Assembly (NCBI GenBank): GCA_947685225.1
Contig: CANTUV010000007.1
Span: 19,798,501 to 19,862,500 of the forward strand
Source: Garcia nutans
Lineage: Eukaryota > Streptophyta > Magnoliopsida > Malpighiales > Euphorbiaceae
Length of the DNA: 64,000 nucleotides
Direction of reading: 5' to 3'
The translations under genes were made by a program, and so were the position numbers. Under the pieces are notes generated by a model, which saw only the letters and a program-made list of their open reading frames with translations, was not told the DNA's origin and made no database searches. Shown in pieces: positions 11,001 through 21,706 of the stretch (positions within the stretch are counted from its first letter, which is position 1; the number at the start of each line of letters is the position of its first letter).

Positions 11001-12666
11001 GAAAGAACTCAATCTTCGTCAGAGGAGATGGTTAGAATTGATTAAAGACTACGACTGCTTGATTGACTATCATCCAGGTAAAGCAAATGTTGTTGCTGAT
11101 GCCTTGAGTCGGAAGTCTTTAGCTGGTTTAACTGTTTACTCGCTCTCGTTGCTTGTTGAGTTGAGAGCATTGCATGCCAGTTTTGTACCTTGTGTTGATG
11201 GTGCATTATTGGCACAGTTGCAATTAAAGCCGATTTTGTTAGATCAGATCAAAGAAGCTCAGTTGGCCGATAAGAAGATTCAGAAGATTTTTTCAGATTG
11301 CAAGAATGGGAAGACTAGAGATTTTGTTGTGAAAGATGATGGGAGTCTCTGGTTTAAGAACCGATTGTGTGTACCCGATGATGCTGATTTGAAAAGAGTC
11401 ATTTTAGAAGAAGCTCATCAGTCAATGTTTGCTATGCATCCGGGTAATACGAAGATGTATCATGATTTGAGACAGCATTATTGGTGGATTGGTTTGAAGA
11501 GAGACATTGCTGAGTTTGTATCGAAATGTCTCACTTGTCAGAAGGTTAAAGCAGAGCATCAAGTTCCAACCGGGTTGCTTCAACCATTGTCAGTGCCAGA
11601 ATGGAAGTGGGAAAGAGTGACAATGGATTTTGTGTCTGGTTTGCCATTGACACAAAAGAAGCATGATGCTATATGGGTGATTGTGGATAGATTGACTAAG
11701 ACAGCTCATTTCCTTCCGGTTCGAATGGATTACTCTTTGGAGAGATTGGCTGAGCTGTATATCCATGAGATTGTGAAACTGCATGGTGTTCCAACTTCTT
11801 TAGTGTCTGATCGAGATCCCAGGTTTACTTCCAGATTTTGGAAGAGTTTGCATAGTGCTTTAGGTTCTCGACTGCACTTCAGCACTGCTTTTCATCCACA
11901 GACGGATGGACAGTCAGAGAGGGTGATACAGATTATTGAGGACATGTTGAGAAGCTGTGTCATCGATTTCTCTGGAAGTTGGGATAGGTTTTTACCTCTT
12001 GTGGAGTTTGCTTACAACAATAGTCACCAATCCAGCATTGGTATGGCACCGTTTGAAGCATTGTATGGCAGACGGTGTAGGACACCTCTTTGTTGGAATG
12101 AGCTTGGAGATAATAAGTTGGTTGGTCCTGATTTGATTCAAGAAACTGAAGATAAAGTAAAGTTGATTCGAGGCAGGTTAAAAGCAGCTTCAGACCGACA
12201 GAAGTCTTATGCAGATCTAAAAAGGAGAGATATAGAGTTTGATGTTGGAGATAAGGTATTTCTGAAAGTGTCTCCTTGGAAGAAAATTTTGAGGTTCGGT
12301 CGGAAAGGAAAATTGAGTCCTCGTTTCATTGGGCCGTATGAAGTGTTAGAAAGAGTTGGGCCAGTGGCGTATCGACTTGCTTTGCCACCTGAGTTGGATC
12401 GTATTCATAATGTATTCCATGTTTCTATGTTGAGGAGATATAGGTCGGATCCATCTCATGTGTTGCCATTTGAGTCTATTGAAGTGAGCCCAGATTTGAC
12501 ATTTGAAGAGGAACCAGTTGCTATCTTGGCACGAGAAGTGAAAGAGTTAAGGAACAAGAGAGTGCCATTGGTGAAGATTCTTTGGAAGAATCATGCAAAA
12601 GAAGAAGCGACTTGGGAAAGTGAGCATACCATGCGAGAGCAGTATCCGCAATTGTTTCAGCTTTGA
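8017..12666 (+). CDS. gag-pol: T2 Gag-Pol polyprotein with chromodomain
   Basis: This single uninterrupted frame of 1549 residues encodes all proteins needed for retrotransposition. Domains in order: proline-rich N-terminus; capsid-type Gag core (about 90-250); zinc knuckles from Cys321 (CNQCGGRHGGVC and CFRCGSPDHFVRDC); RG-rich linker; aspartic protease with Asp440 in IDPGSTHSY; reverse transcriptase with LCIDYRQLN and FIDD (Asp776, Asp777); RNase H with YSDAS at 921-925; integrase HHCC module from His1134 and triad Asp1204, Asp1265, Glu1301; GPY/F module; chromodomain-like tail (about 1499-1546). The start is the first ATG after the primer site and matches the other copies. One oddity: the RT motif reads DLRYGYHQL where relatives have DLRSGYHQ. 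Known from the family: it is cut by its own protease and acts in cytoplasmic particles, then in the nucleus. Confidence 0.96.
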   Translation: MASHSRQSVEGSAESIAPAEGARVDSVEEAPASVSGRPAGEEVPPAWFRPMLEAMRQAPVQPQPPPPPPQPSVPVRHYDKLRKYGAEDFFGTVDPAVAEQWLDRVQRVFVQLQATSEEKFDYARSLLQKDAYDWWKTVPHSMDDPPTLSYADFLREFELKYTPREYKDGKKREFLDLKQDHRTVTEYEVEFIRLSQYAGGIITDEIDRCRRFEEGLRPSIMCLVAGSRYQDFSQLVAAARSVERAQVIAAASEEEVRVRRPQFEAGSSSAKRGRGSFVPRSSRSQRPVGRSVQFQRQRFRPAASVASAPTPGVQRSTLPVCNQCGGRHGGVCWRHSRSGVCFRCGSPDHFVRDCPERQEQMPVDSAASRASVRGGRGGRGASRGGRPGFSSRGGATSREGRPEEVGSSQRMYVMQRQPDTSAVIAGTFSLFNTPVLALIDPGSTHSYISASVLPVSDLHAESLGFDVLVTNPLGHSVVVSKVHRDSAVVVQGEEFLGDLIEMPFKEYDVILGMDWLSRHEAVVDCKKKIVSLRTGDGREVIVSNEQEQLASLFVSAVAARRLIRKGCEAYLAHVVDTRVKGSPIDSIATVAEFPDVFPEELPGLPPEREVEFGIELLPGTTPISITPYRMAPAELRELKVQLQELLDKGFIRPSVSPWGAPVLFVKKKDGTMRLCIDYRQLNKVTIKNKYPLPRIDDLFDQLKGASVFSKIDLRYGYHQLRVRSEDVPKTAFRTRYGHYEFLVMPFGLTNAPAAFMDLMNRVFRPYLDQFVVVFIDDILVYSRNEEEHDMHLWIVLQILRENQLFAKLSKCEFWLDQVAFLGHIVSAEGIRVDPSKVEAILNWSPPKSVTVIRSFLGLAGYYRRFVKGFSLIATPLTRLLRKGVRFVWTDQCQASFEQLRELLTQAPVLTLPVEGKPYVIYSDASHRGLGCVLMQEGKVIAYASRQLKPHELNYPTHDLELAAIVFALKIWRHYLFGEKCFIYTDHKSLKYLGVQKELNLRQRRWLELIKDYDCLIDYHPGKANVVADALSRKSLAGLTVYSLSLLVELRALHASFVPCVDGALLAQLQLKPILLDQIKEAQLADKKIQKIFSDCKNGKTRDFVVKDDGSLWFKNRLCVPDDADLKRVILEEAHQSMFAMHPGNTKMYHDLRQHYWWIGLKRDIAEFVSKCLTCQKVKAEHQVPTGLLQPLSVPEWKWERVTMDFVSGLPLTQKKHDAIWVIVDRLTKTAHFLPVRMDYSLERLAELYIHEIVKLHGVPTSLVSDRDPRFTSRFWKSLHSALGSRLHFSTAFHPQTDGQSERVIQIIEDMLRSCVIDFSGSWDRFLPLVEFAYNNSHQSSIGMAPFEALYGRRCRTPLCWNELGDNKLVGPDLIQETEDKVKLIRGRLKAASDRQKSYADLKRRDIEFDVGDKVFLKVSPWKKILRFGRKGKLSPRFIGPYEVLERVGPVAYRLALPPELDRIHNVFHVSMLRRYRSDPSHVLPFESIEVSPDLTFEEEPVAILAREVKELRNKRVPLVKILWKNHAKEEATWESEHTMREQYPQLFQL

Positions 12667-12700
12667 TATCAGGTAATTTCGAGGACGAAATTTTCTTTTT

Positions 12701-12713
12701 AGAGGGGGAGAAT
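12701..12713 (+). promoter_or_regulatory. T2 polypurine tract
   Basis: AGAGGGGGAGAAT directly precedes the 3' LTR. It would survive RNase H and prime plus-strand synthesis. A GAGGACGAAATT motif lies just upstream (12681-12692) and recurs, in part, before the other Tekay-type LTRs here. Confidence 0.88.
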
Positions 12714-15366
12714 TGTAATATCCTCATTTATGCCCTAGAAGTTTTGAGTATGTTGTTGTTATTGTGGTTGTTGATATATATATTGGGAAGTGAATGTTTG
12801 TGCATATATGTGTTAAATTGTAAGAGAAAAGAAATGGGAAGAGAATGTATATGTATATGTGTTTTGGAGAAGAAATTTAGGGTTTAGAGACAAATGTATA
12901 TGTTGTTTATATGATGATATAATTAACATATACATTGGTCAAATGAAGAGTCAAGGTGATGGTTAAGTGGAAGAAGATATTTTTGGTTGTTAATGAAATT
13001 ACTATAAAGGGCTTATATGAGACAAAGAGTTAGTTATATGGTTAAGGGTGTTTTGGTAATTTTCCTTGTAAGATGCATGGTGGAGATTAAAAGAAGAAAA
13101 GGTGTTTGACTTGTGCATTTTCTTCTTTCTTTCTTGAAGTGGCCGGATTCTCCATAGACAAAGAGAGAAAGAGAGGTGATCTTGAGGTTTGAAGCATTTT
13201 GAAGAAGGAAGCAAGGGTTTTGGTTAAAGATTTGTGGATTTCTTCATTTGAGGTAAGATCTTTTCTTTAATTTCTTCAATTCTTTTGAAGTGGTGTGAGA
13301 AAGGAATTAGGGTTTGTTGGTTTGATGATGAGAAGTTGAGTTGGTGAAGGTGTTGGAAGTGATTGTGTTGAGTAAGAGTTGTGTTTAGTGAAATTGTTTC
13401 TGTTTTACAATTAGTAAAGGCTGTGATTTGTATGATTTTTAATTAATTATAGAAAAATGTTCTTGAAGTGAATTTTTGATATGTTGTGCCTCTATGAGTG
13501 TAGAATGACTGAAAAATATGTTGATTCGATTTTGGAATGGTTATGAGTTTAGAAAGATTATTTTTATTAGACCTGTTCCAGCAGGTACCTTAACTGAGAC
13601 AGCTATACTTCGGGATTTTTAATAAAATGTAGAAAAATCATATCCAGTCGAATTTTGGATATGTTGTTGCTTAGTGAGTCTAGTATTTGAGAAAAATAAT
13701 TTGGAACCACGTTGATTGAATTTGATTTATGGAATTCACAAAGTTCAGAACTGCTGCCAGGATGCAGGGCAATTGGGGCAGTCTGGTTAGGTGAACTATT
13801 TGACCAAGATTTTGTGTTCAGTTTGATCTGAAATTTTAAAGGAATGATTTTTAGATACAAAACTAAATTCTGTAAAAATTTTAGAATTTTTAGTCAAGTA
13901 GATTATTTTATACAATTTTTCAAAATAAGGATAAAATGGAGTTTAAAACCAGAATGTACTATTCATATGAATCATATCAATTGTTCTTTGCCCTAATTGC
14001 ATTGTTGAGATTGAACAATGTTATGTTATGCATTGTGAATGGTTATGTGTTTCATGAATAATATACATTGAAATTGAAATGATAATTCAAATAAGACATG
14101 ATATGAGGCAATGCCATTGTGATTGGCTATGATGATGATATTGAAAGAAAGAAGGCATGTTTGCCTAAATGTGATGAGAATTTGAGAATGGAAATGGTAA
14201 CTATATAATAAATGAATTGTTTGTTTAATATGTTATTCAGTTTCAGAGTTCTGGATTTGGGTGGCATGCCTAAGAAATGATAAAAGGTAACAGTCTTGCC
14301 GGGTTGAGGATCTCCTCATATGTGTTGAGTTGATGATCCAAGAGACTGGGTCTGTTACACTATGAGATATATGATTTGTAACAGTCTTGCCGGGTTGAGG
14401 ATCTCCTCATATGTGTTGAGTTGATGATCCAAGAGACTGGGTCTGTTACACTATCCATGGATAGAGATACATGTATATACATTGCCTACGGGCGTGATTA
14501 TTGTGACTATGAACCAAAGCAGTAACTCTGAACTCTGAATATCATATTAAATACTTGTTGGGCCCATAGGTGTCAGGGTTATATGAATGTCCTAAATAAT
14601 GTTATGAGTTAATGAAATGAGATGTTGGTTATTGAGTATGATTGATTAATGTTGAATGTGGAAAGATGTTGAAATGTGGTATGCTCATATGACTATGATT
14701 TGTGAAATGCATAATTATGTGGTTAACTTTATATTTATGATATTGATCTTATCAATAACATATGTGGCATTGCATTACATTAAAGCATACCATTAGCATG
14801 TTTTATCTTACTAAGCCGTTGGCTTAGCGCGAATGTGATTCTTCGCGCAGGTGACAAGGAAGAACCAGAGAGTTCCTCTAGGCCGAGTCGAGCCTAGATT
14901 TTGAAGAGTGAATAGTGGGCTTTAAGATCGAAGACTGACTGCCAAACATGTATAAATTTTATGTGTTGTAAAACTTGAGTTTTGATGTATATGAATTTGT
15001 AAATATTGTTACTTTCCGTTGCATAGTGAACAAAGATTTTATCTGCTGTATTTCATAATAAACCTTTACTTTATTTTGTACTAGAAGTGTAAATCCTTTT
15101 TGCAGGTTGTAGTTGAGGTTATAAGGGGGATTTATTGGAAGTGTACTGAGAATGATTTTGTTTGCATTGGTTTGTGTAAAAATGTTTTCAAAAATTAGAA
15201 AAAAACCAGTTTTGTCGACACTTGGGATTGAATTTTTAGGCAAAACTATGGCAAAATTTCTATAAAAATCGGAACAAAAATTTGACTAAGTAAAAGTGGT
15301 AGCAACATTAGGATAGGGTGGCGCCTCTACTCAGCTTACACACGTAGGTCGGGAAGGGGTGTTACA
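12714..15366 (+). repeat. T2 3' LTR (2653 bp)
   Basis: It has the same length as the 5' LTR and the same sequence wherever compared, from TGTAATATCC to GGGGTGTTACA. The hairpin block and paired hairpin recur at 14287-14454 and 14811-14847. Confidence 0.95.
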
Positions 15367-15371
15367 AAAAA
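15367..15371. other. Target site duplication of T2, right copy (AAAAA)
   Basis: This repeats 5192-5196 immediately after the T2 terminal TTACA. After it the T1 LTR resumes with TGTTTATTTAATACG. Confidence 0.85.
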
Positions 15372-17151
15372 TGTTTATTTAATACGCAACGGAAGTTATA
15401 TTCAAAATTTACAAGTACAAATACATTAAACCTCAAAAATTACAAAATATGAAATATATATACATGATTGGCAGCTTGACTCTCTGATCTTTAAGCTTTA
15501 ATCCAACTCTTCACAATCAAAACAACCTCAACTCGGTCTAGAGGAATCCTCCGCCTCAATTCTATCACTTCTATTACCTGCGCGATGAATCCCAATCGCG
15601 CTGAGCCAACAACTCAGTAGTACAAACCATAATGCTATTATGCTTAATCAATAACAATGATATACATTTAAACAATAAAGGTCATACTCAATATACAATA
15701 TTTCATGAATATTACATATCATCATTTAAGTACTACTAACACTTCATTACATCATATCATCATTCATGAAATCAGTATGACATAGACACCTATGGGCCCA
15801 ACAAATATTTAATACGATATTCAGAATTCAGAGTTACTGCTTTGGTTCATAATCACAATAATCAAGCCCGTAGGCAACATATATATATATCTCTATCCAT
15901 GGATAGTGTAACAGACCCAGTCTCTTGGACCATCAACTCAACTAGCTTGAGGAGATCCTCAACCCGGCAAGACTGTTACCAATCATATATCTCATAATCA
16001 CAATTTCTCATAATGTAACAGACCCAGTCTCTTGGGCCTCAATTCAACTCAAATTGAAGAGATCCTCAACCCGGCAAGACTGTTACTATTCATAATTTCA
16101 TAGGCATGCCATCCAAATCCAGAACTCTGAAACTGAATAACATATTAAACATACAATTATATCATTCTCTTTCTCAATTTGTATCTCAATATCAAATAGG
16201 CAATCATGCCTCCACAATTTCATTTGTATAACCATAGCCACTCACAATGGCTTCTCATCACATTTGAATCATCATATCTCAATTCACAATATCATACATC
16301 ATCTTTCACATATTCATAATCAATTACATTGAACATAATCATACATGCATACATACCTCAATCATCTCATTTCACAAGATTCACAATATGCAAGACATAA
16401 CATTATTTATATATATATATATCAACAATGCCATATCAAATGAATGTATGCAACAATGCAAGGTTTGTACTTACTTCAAAAGCAATCCACACAATTCTAA
16501 ACACTTTCTTTATCCAAAAGTCCTTCACCAAATGAATTAAGGCAATTCACTTTCTTCACAACCTAAACCAACACCATAATTAAACAAATCAAACATACTT
16601 TAACATACTACAACCAACACACTCCTATTTCAAACATCTACCATCAAACTCAAACCCTACTTCAAGAAAACAAAAGAAATTAAGATTGAGAACTTACCAA
16701 AATAATAAAACTTCTTGGACTTTCACTTAATCACTTGAAAACCCCTTCAATTTTAAGCTTGAACATCAAAACAAATCTTGCTCTCTCTTGCTTTGGGGTG
16801 GCCGACCATCAATGAAGAAAAGAAAGAAGAAGAAATAAAGAAAAGTCAACTTCCTCTTCTCTTTAAATCTCCACCAAGCAATTAAAATGACAATTACTAA
16901 CATACCCTCTTTAATAAATCCTAACTCCCTTATAATCACTTGTCCTTTTTAGTAATTTCACAATTCACAAATTAAAATATCTTCTTCCCTTGACCCACTA
17001 TTTTGACCAACTTATATGTTATATATATAACCATATATACAATATATACATTCCCTCTAAACAATCTTTTCCTTTCTAATAACACATATACATACAATTC
17101 CAATTAAAATAATAGTATTAAAACTTTTAAGGTGTACATTGGGATATTACA
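15372..17151 (-). repeat. T1 5' LTR, outer part (continues from 5196)
   Basis: This continues the LTR interrupted by T2 and ends GGGATATTACA at 17151. It carries the paired hairpin in inverse orientation (CGCGAT-ATCGCG arms at 15581-15600, then CTGAG-CTCAG arms at 15601-15617). It also has two hairpin blocks with GTAACAG/CTGTTAC ends at 15908-15979 and 16015-16086. The last 184 bp match window bases 1-184. No gene lies in it. Confidence 0.9.
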
Positions 17152-18382
17152 TAAACTTTCCTCCAAACTTTCTCTCTTAGGTTGACCTTGATTTGAGGAT
17201 TGGCCCTACTGTTGGTTCTGTCTCTGGAGCAAATGGAATGGCTGTTGAGCATTATTTGTTGTCTAGGAAAAATTGGGGTGACTCCTCCAACCAGAATTGT
17301 AAGTGTTGGAGTAAGGATCATTCCTGGCTCTTGGTTGAAATCCCCCCATAGCATTAACTTGCTCAGCTTCATTCCCAAAAGATTCATATGCAGAGGGGCA
17401 TATATTTGCTCCATGCCCAAATGTCCCACAGATTCCACACACTTCTTGTGTAGATGAAGAAATGTTGTTCTTCATGATTCACCATTTCAGTTGAAACGGT
17501 TTACTTCAAGGTTTACTCAGCTATTTGACTAACCATTTCAGTATTGGCTTCTAATTGATTCACCCCTTTACTTCTTCCCCTTACACTCTTTTTTTGAGAA
17601 TTAGCTCCCAACATCTCAAAGATCTCATAAGTCTCATTAGTTGTCTTTTCTCCCATGGCTCCCCCAGCTGCATTATCAATAGTGTTCTGAAATTGCTGGG
17701 TAAGACCATCATAGAAAATTTGATTCAGGAGTTGAAGTGGGTAGTGATGATGTGGACACTGGATCAATAGCATCTTGAATCTGTCCCAAGCCTCATGAAA
17801 TGGCTCTCCTTCAAATTGAGAGAATGTAGCAATCTTCCCTCTCAATTCAGCTATCTTTTGATGTGAGTAGAACTTGCCCATGAATTTATTATAAACTTGC
17901 TCCCAAGTTGTCAGTGAGTTTTCGAGCAACATCATAAGCCATCTCTTTGCCCTATCCTTCAAAGTATAAGGGAAACATCTCATCCTCAACTGATCCTCTG
18001 TTAATCCTCCCAATGGAAAAGTGTTGAGGGTGGAGTAGAAATCCCTAATAAAGTTCAAAGGATCTTCATTTGGAACTCCATAGAATGATGGCAGCATGTT
18101 GTAGTGAATGTTCTTCAACTCATAATTTCTTGTTGCATCTGTCAGTCTTATGCAAGAAGTGGAAGTTCCAATGACAGGTCTAGCAAAGTCTCTCATCATT
18201 CTTTGCCTTTCTTCAGCCATTTTAACAGATTGTTCAAAATCTGACTCTAATTCAGAAGTGTCCTCCTCTGTATCAAATCCGGTATAGAGCTCAAACTCTT
18301 CTCTACTCCTTTTCACTCTCTGAATTTCTGGAATGAATGGATATAGCTCTCCTTCGAGTGATTTCTTGCCTTGCATAAACAA
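17152..18382 (-). pseudogene. Athila A gag, truncated by T1
   Basis: This is the Gag of an Athila-lineage Ty3/gypsy element. The first 289 codons (18382-17513) carry the Athila capsid pattern: LPSFYGVPNEDPLNFIRDF, MRCFPYTLKDRAKRW, EPFHEAWDRFK and FYDGLTQQFQNTIDNAAGGA. A break near 17480-17513 is followed by a zinc knuckle, CGICGTFGHGANIC, and a Q/N-rich tail. The frame stops at 17152, where the T1 LTR begins, so the rest of the element should lie beyond the left edge of the window past T1. It would have packaged element RNA; now inactive. Confidence 0.88.
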
Positions 18383-18490
18383 AATTTCTAGAAAAAGAAA
18401 TTATTAAAAGCAAAAGACAAAATAAAATAAATAATAAATAATGAAAAATAATTTAAAATATTTTTGCCTAATAAACAATTTCGCCAATTA

Positions 18491-18511
18491 GCTTCCCCGG
18501 CCGCGGCGCCA
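18491..18511 (-). other. Athila A primer binding site (Asp tRNA type)
   Basis: The minus strand begins TGGCGCC followed by a G/C-rich stretch ending GGGGAAGC. This resembles the Asp-tRNA primer site known for Athila elements and differs from the initiator-Met site of the chromoviruses in this window. It lies 6 bp inside the LTR. Confidence 0.75.
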
Positions 18512-18517
18512 AAAACT

Positions 18518-20238
18518 TGTTGCGCTCGAATTACTCTACCACAAAGCGTCACTCGCAAGTATACGAGGTAGCTGTAGCAAAGGTGATCGCCCCAAGGTCG
18601 TCTCACAAGAAAGCTAAAGTGGCTAATTGATTATCAAATTAAAAGTAACAAGTAATGAATAAATTTAAATTGCTAACTAAAGAAGAAGTTTAATTGAAGT
18701 TTAAAAACAATAAAAGTAAACAAGAGCTGATGTTTTGATTCACTTGATAAAAAGGTCTAGGGTTTGCACTTCTCTACTACTTATTTGTATGAATGATTAT
18801 TCCACTTAACTAATTTAATTTCAAAGATTAAATCTCAAACAACTTAATTAATTGAGTCAAGGAAATAAGCTCTCGCATTCAAACCTCTTACAACTAATCT
18901 TGTTATAATTGAAACAATCTTTTTAATAGGTTATATCTCTAATTCACCTAAGTCCTTAATTGAATTGTTCCAGCATTAGACTTTATCTCTCAATCCATCA
19001 TCTAATACCTAAAACACACAATTGGTGGCCAATCAATTATATGTAACAATATTTCATTCAATAAAGGCAAAAGAAATTATTAGCTAAGAGAATAACCAAT
19101 TCATACAATCATAGCAGATCCATACAAACCCTAGACTAGATCAAATTAGTTCATAATGCAATCAAACATATTCATCTCATTAATGTTCAAAGAAATCAAA
19201 ATAGACATGATAATATCCATTAAAACAATTTCGATGTAAATAAAGAGAATAAGTTCGAGAACAAAACCAAGTTACAACTCCTTGAAGCTTCTGAAGAATC
19301 TCTTATTCAAATCTTGCAAGAAGGATGTCTCAATGGCTAGAACAATCTAATCTAAGCTAGATTAATCCAAAAGTGTAATCAAAATCAAGAAAACAAAGTT
19401 AAAACCCTAGCTCTACTCTCTGACGGCTCAAACTCTGCTCCAAATCATCAACAACCTTAACCCTAAGCTCTCCCCTTCCTTTTATATGAAACGTCGCTTT
19501 AAAAATCCGCTGCGTGTTTTCTTCATGAGGGACACGGCCAAATCAGATGTGACTTGGCCGTGTGAGTGGCTTTTGGAGGGACATGGCCAGATGACTTGGC
19601 CGTGTCCCTTGCATGTGTCACCTACTACTTACCTTTTCCTTCTTTTCTTCTTTGGTTGAGTGACACGGCCAGATGAAGCCTGACTTGGCCGTGTTGGACT
19701 ATGTTTGAGGGACACGGCCAGATGACTTGGCCGTGTCCCTTGCCTGTGTTCGCTTCTGTGCAATTTTGATCTCTTTCCTGTGGAACCAAGTGAGACACGG
19801 CCAAGTGAAGCTTGACTTGGCCGTGTTGGGTCTTTTTGGAGGGACACGGCCAGATGACTTGGCCGTGTCCCTTGCTTGTGTCTGCTACTGGGACTTGATC
19901 TTCAATTTAATCTTGGTATGGGGTACGGCCAGTGACATGGCCGTGTCCTCTGCCTGTGTCCTCTGCCTGTGTTCTCCTTCAAATTTGCTTCCTTGCCTTT
20001 TTAACCTAACACAAAACTCAAAACAAATCTAAACAAGAAATCAATAGACAATAACCAACACAACATAAACACAATACTAAAGACTACATCAAAAACGACC
20101 CAAACATTGAAATAAACTAAAACTATGAAAATTAATGAAAACACCAAACAAACTAATTAAAACTAACAAAATACCTAAATAAAACAATAATTATCATAAT
20201 AAATAAGATACAAAACTATAACAAAAACTAATAAAACA
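18518..20238 (-). repeat. Athila A 5' LTR (1721 bp)
   Basis: On the + strand it starts TGTTGCGCTCG and ends AATAAAACA. It matches the truncated Athila B LTR at 24769-26171 over about 1400 bp. It includes an array of seven palindromes between 19530 and 19947. The flank 20239-20243 (TACGC) should be one copy of its target duplication. Confidence 0.88.
19530..19947. repeat. Palindrome array in Athila A LTR
   Basis: Seven inverted repeats of the form GACACGGCC-(spacer)-GGCCGTGTC occur. Starts are near 19531, 19580, 19662, 19711, 19796, 19842 and 19922. The closing arm is usually preceded by GACTT. The Athila B LTR keeps the same seven. Confidence 0.85.
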
Positions 20239-20723
20239 TACGCCTCGGTGATATATCTCTTCTTAAACTCGGTTTGGAAAAATTCCCATGTCTGCTATTC
20301 TGGTGGCACGCGCTGCTGTGTAGTCTCCCACCAAATGTACGCTTCTTCAACTAAAAGAAACGTGGCACAAATAAATCTTTCCTCTGGCGTGCACCTTAAT
20401 TGATCCAATGCTCTAATGGTACTATCTAACCAGTATTCCGCTTCCTCAGATCCTTCTTCCCTACTGGCTTTAAATTCTTTAGCCCCATACTTCCTTAATT
20501 TCTCGATTGGGGGCTTTCTCTCTCTTTCGGCAGCAGCAGGTACCATTCCTGCCATTTGTTGAAATGCTGCTGCCATCTGTCGTAAATAAGCATCTGGGCC
20601 TTCCGCGGCCGTCGATGCTGGTTGGGGCATAGTTCCAAGACTCTCCTCTACATTCGTAGGCACGGAGGCACGTGACTCGCCCTCCTCGTCTACGGCTCTC
20701 TGTGATTCAACTTCTTGCGACAT
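20239..20723 (-). pseudogene. Chromovirus C gag, truncated by Athila A
   Basis: This is the N-terminal Gag of a third chromovirus. It starts MSQEVESQRAV and contains KLRKYGAKEFKA, EYWLDSTIRALDQL, ERFICATFLLVEEAYIWW and, after one in-frame stop (TAG at 20295-20297), WEFFQTEFKKRYI. It resembles Tekay Gag (compare KLRKYGAEDF and DAYDWW) but is clearly another family. It ends where the Athila A LTR begins. The remainder should lie beyond the left edge of the window. Confidence 0.85.
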
Positions 20724-21027
20724 TCTACAATCATATACATGTATATCATAATAAAGTTAGCAGCTGGTTTGGCTTGGCATATTAAATTTCCTATATGGCA
20801 TGTACATAGATAAATTCCAATCATAATTTCAGATTATACACTTAATATAAACATAACCTTATTTATTCACATAATCGCGTTTTCATACATATTTAACATA
20901 CATCATCACATACTCCTATTTTGGCCTATTTATATCTATTTACAACAAAATGGCCTATCTACTGTTGCATTTTTATCCGCCTATATACATAACCAAAGGG
21001 GTAGCAAAATCATCAGCCCATCACAGC

Positions 21028-21546
21028 TCAATAAGTAGGAGCTCGGGGAGAGGTAGCACTATCTGAAGCAAGCTCCATCGGATCCGGATCTACCTCGTTA
21101 GACTGAACTCTAGGAAGGTTACGAGGGAGTTTGTCCATTCTATCCTGTAACATCTCTACCCTTCCTTGCAAGGTCCTAGCCAAACGATTCACATTCTCAA
21201 GCTCTACTGTAGTTTGCCTCTTATCCACTTGTAATGCCCTAACATCTTCCATCAAGAGCCTACTATTATCCAGGGCTAACACTAAGTCTTCCCGGTCCTG
21301 GAGTCTCAAGTCTCTCAACTGATCTATTACTTCCTCTTGCTCCTCCTGTTTCCCTTTCATTCTAACTAATTCTTCTTTTAACTCTGCTATTTCTCGCTCT
21401 CTGGCTTCCATTTTAATTTTCTGGCGCATATTCTCCTTCCCCAATTCAAAAAGCTTCTTATCTATGGCTTGTTTCTCAATTGTGCTGGCCCGAGAATAAG
21501 GTCTAGGACCTAAAGCCAATTTAGCTGGTTGCTTCAAATCACTCAT
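21028..21546 (-). CDS. Coiled-coil ORF between primer site and gag of chromovirus C
   Basis: This is an open frame of 172 codons from the Met at 21546 (MSDLKQPAKLA); the frame is open back to 21603, but the extra N-terminus is hydrophobic and less likely. From about residue 25 to 150 it is a nearly continuous charged heptad pattern (Glu/Lys/Arg with Leu, Val and Met), so a long coiled coil is likely. The C-terminus is acidic (EVDPDPMELASDS). It lies 5' of gag and 3' of the primer site, on the element's coding strand. I do not recognise the family. It has no stop, unlike the neighbouring gag. It may be an accessory protein of this chromovirus; a chance frame is unlikely given the composition. 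Confidence 0.65.
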   Translation of the reverse strand: MSDLKQPAKLALGPRPYSRASTIEKQAIDKKLFELGKENMRQKIKMEAREREIAELKEELVRMKGKQEEQEEVIDQLRDLRLQDREDLVLALDNSRLLMEDVRALQVDKRQTTVELENVNRLARTLQGRVEMLQDRMDKLPRNLPRVQSNEVDPDPMELASDSATSPRAPTY

Positions 21547-21689
21547 CCTCACTCTTGTTATCAATACCACAATATTACTAATAAGCATCATAAACATACA
21601 CATCAGCTTATTAAAATTCCCTTCCTTAACCTATGTGTCATGCATTCACAGTTTGATTCAACTAACTACCCAGAATCGACTAAACCAAT

Positions 21690-21701
21690 GCTCTGATACC
21701 A
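21690..21701 (-). other. Chromovirus C primer binding site (initiator-Met tRNA)
   Basis: The minus strand reads TGGTATCAGAGC, 5 bp inside the LTR edge at 21707. This is 12 matching bases to the initiator-Met tRNA 3' end. Confidence 0.85.
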
Positions 21702-21706
21702 CTAAA

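Larger units (their letters stand above)
5197..15366 (+). mobile_element. T2: full-length Tekay-type Ty3/gypsy chromovirus
   Basis: This is a complete 10,170-bp element: 5' LTR 5197-7849, primer site 7855-7867, gag-pol 8017-12666, polypurine tract 12701-12713 and 3' LTR 12714-15366, bounded by AAAAA duplications. Both LTRs are 2653 bp at a constant offset of 7517, with no mismatch in the many lines I compared. The gag-pol frame is open over 1549 codons. LTRs are identical at insertion, so this copy is very young and probably still competent. It lies in opposite orientation inside the T1 LTR. Confidence 0.96.

Noticed and set aside
19629..20032. Open frames on both strands with repeated VSLACV or GRVS phrases (also 25344-25937, 30920-31375, 42408-42800, 63453-63692)
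   Set aside because: They are translations of the palindrome arrays in several frames and strands, with no other protein character.
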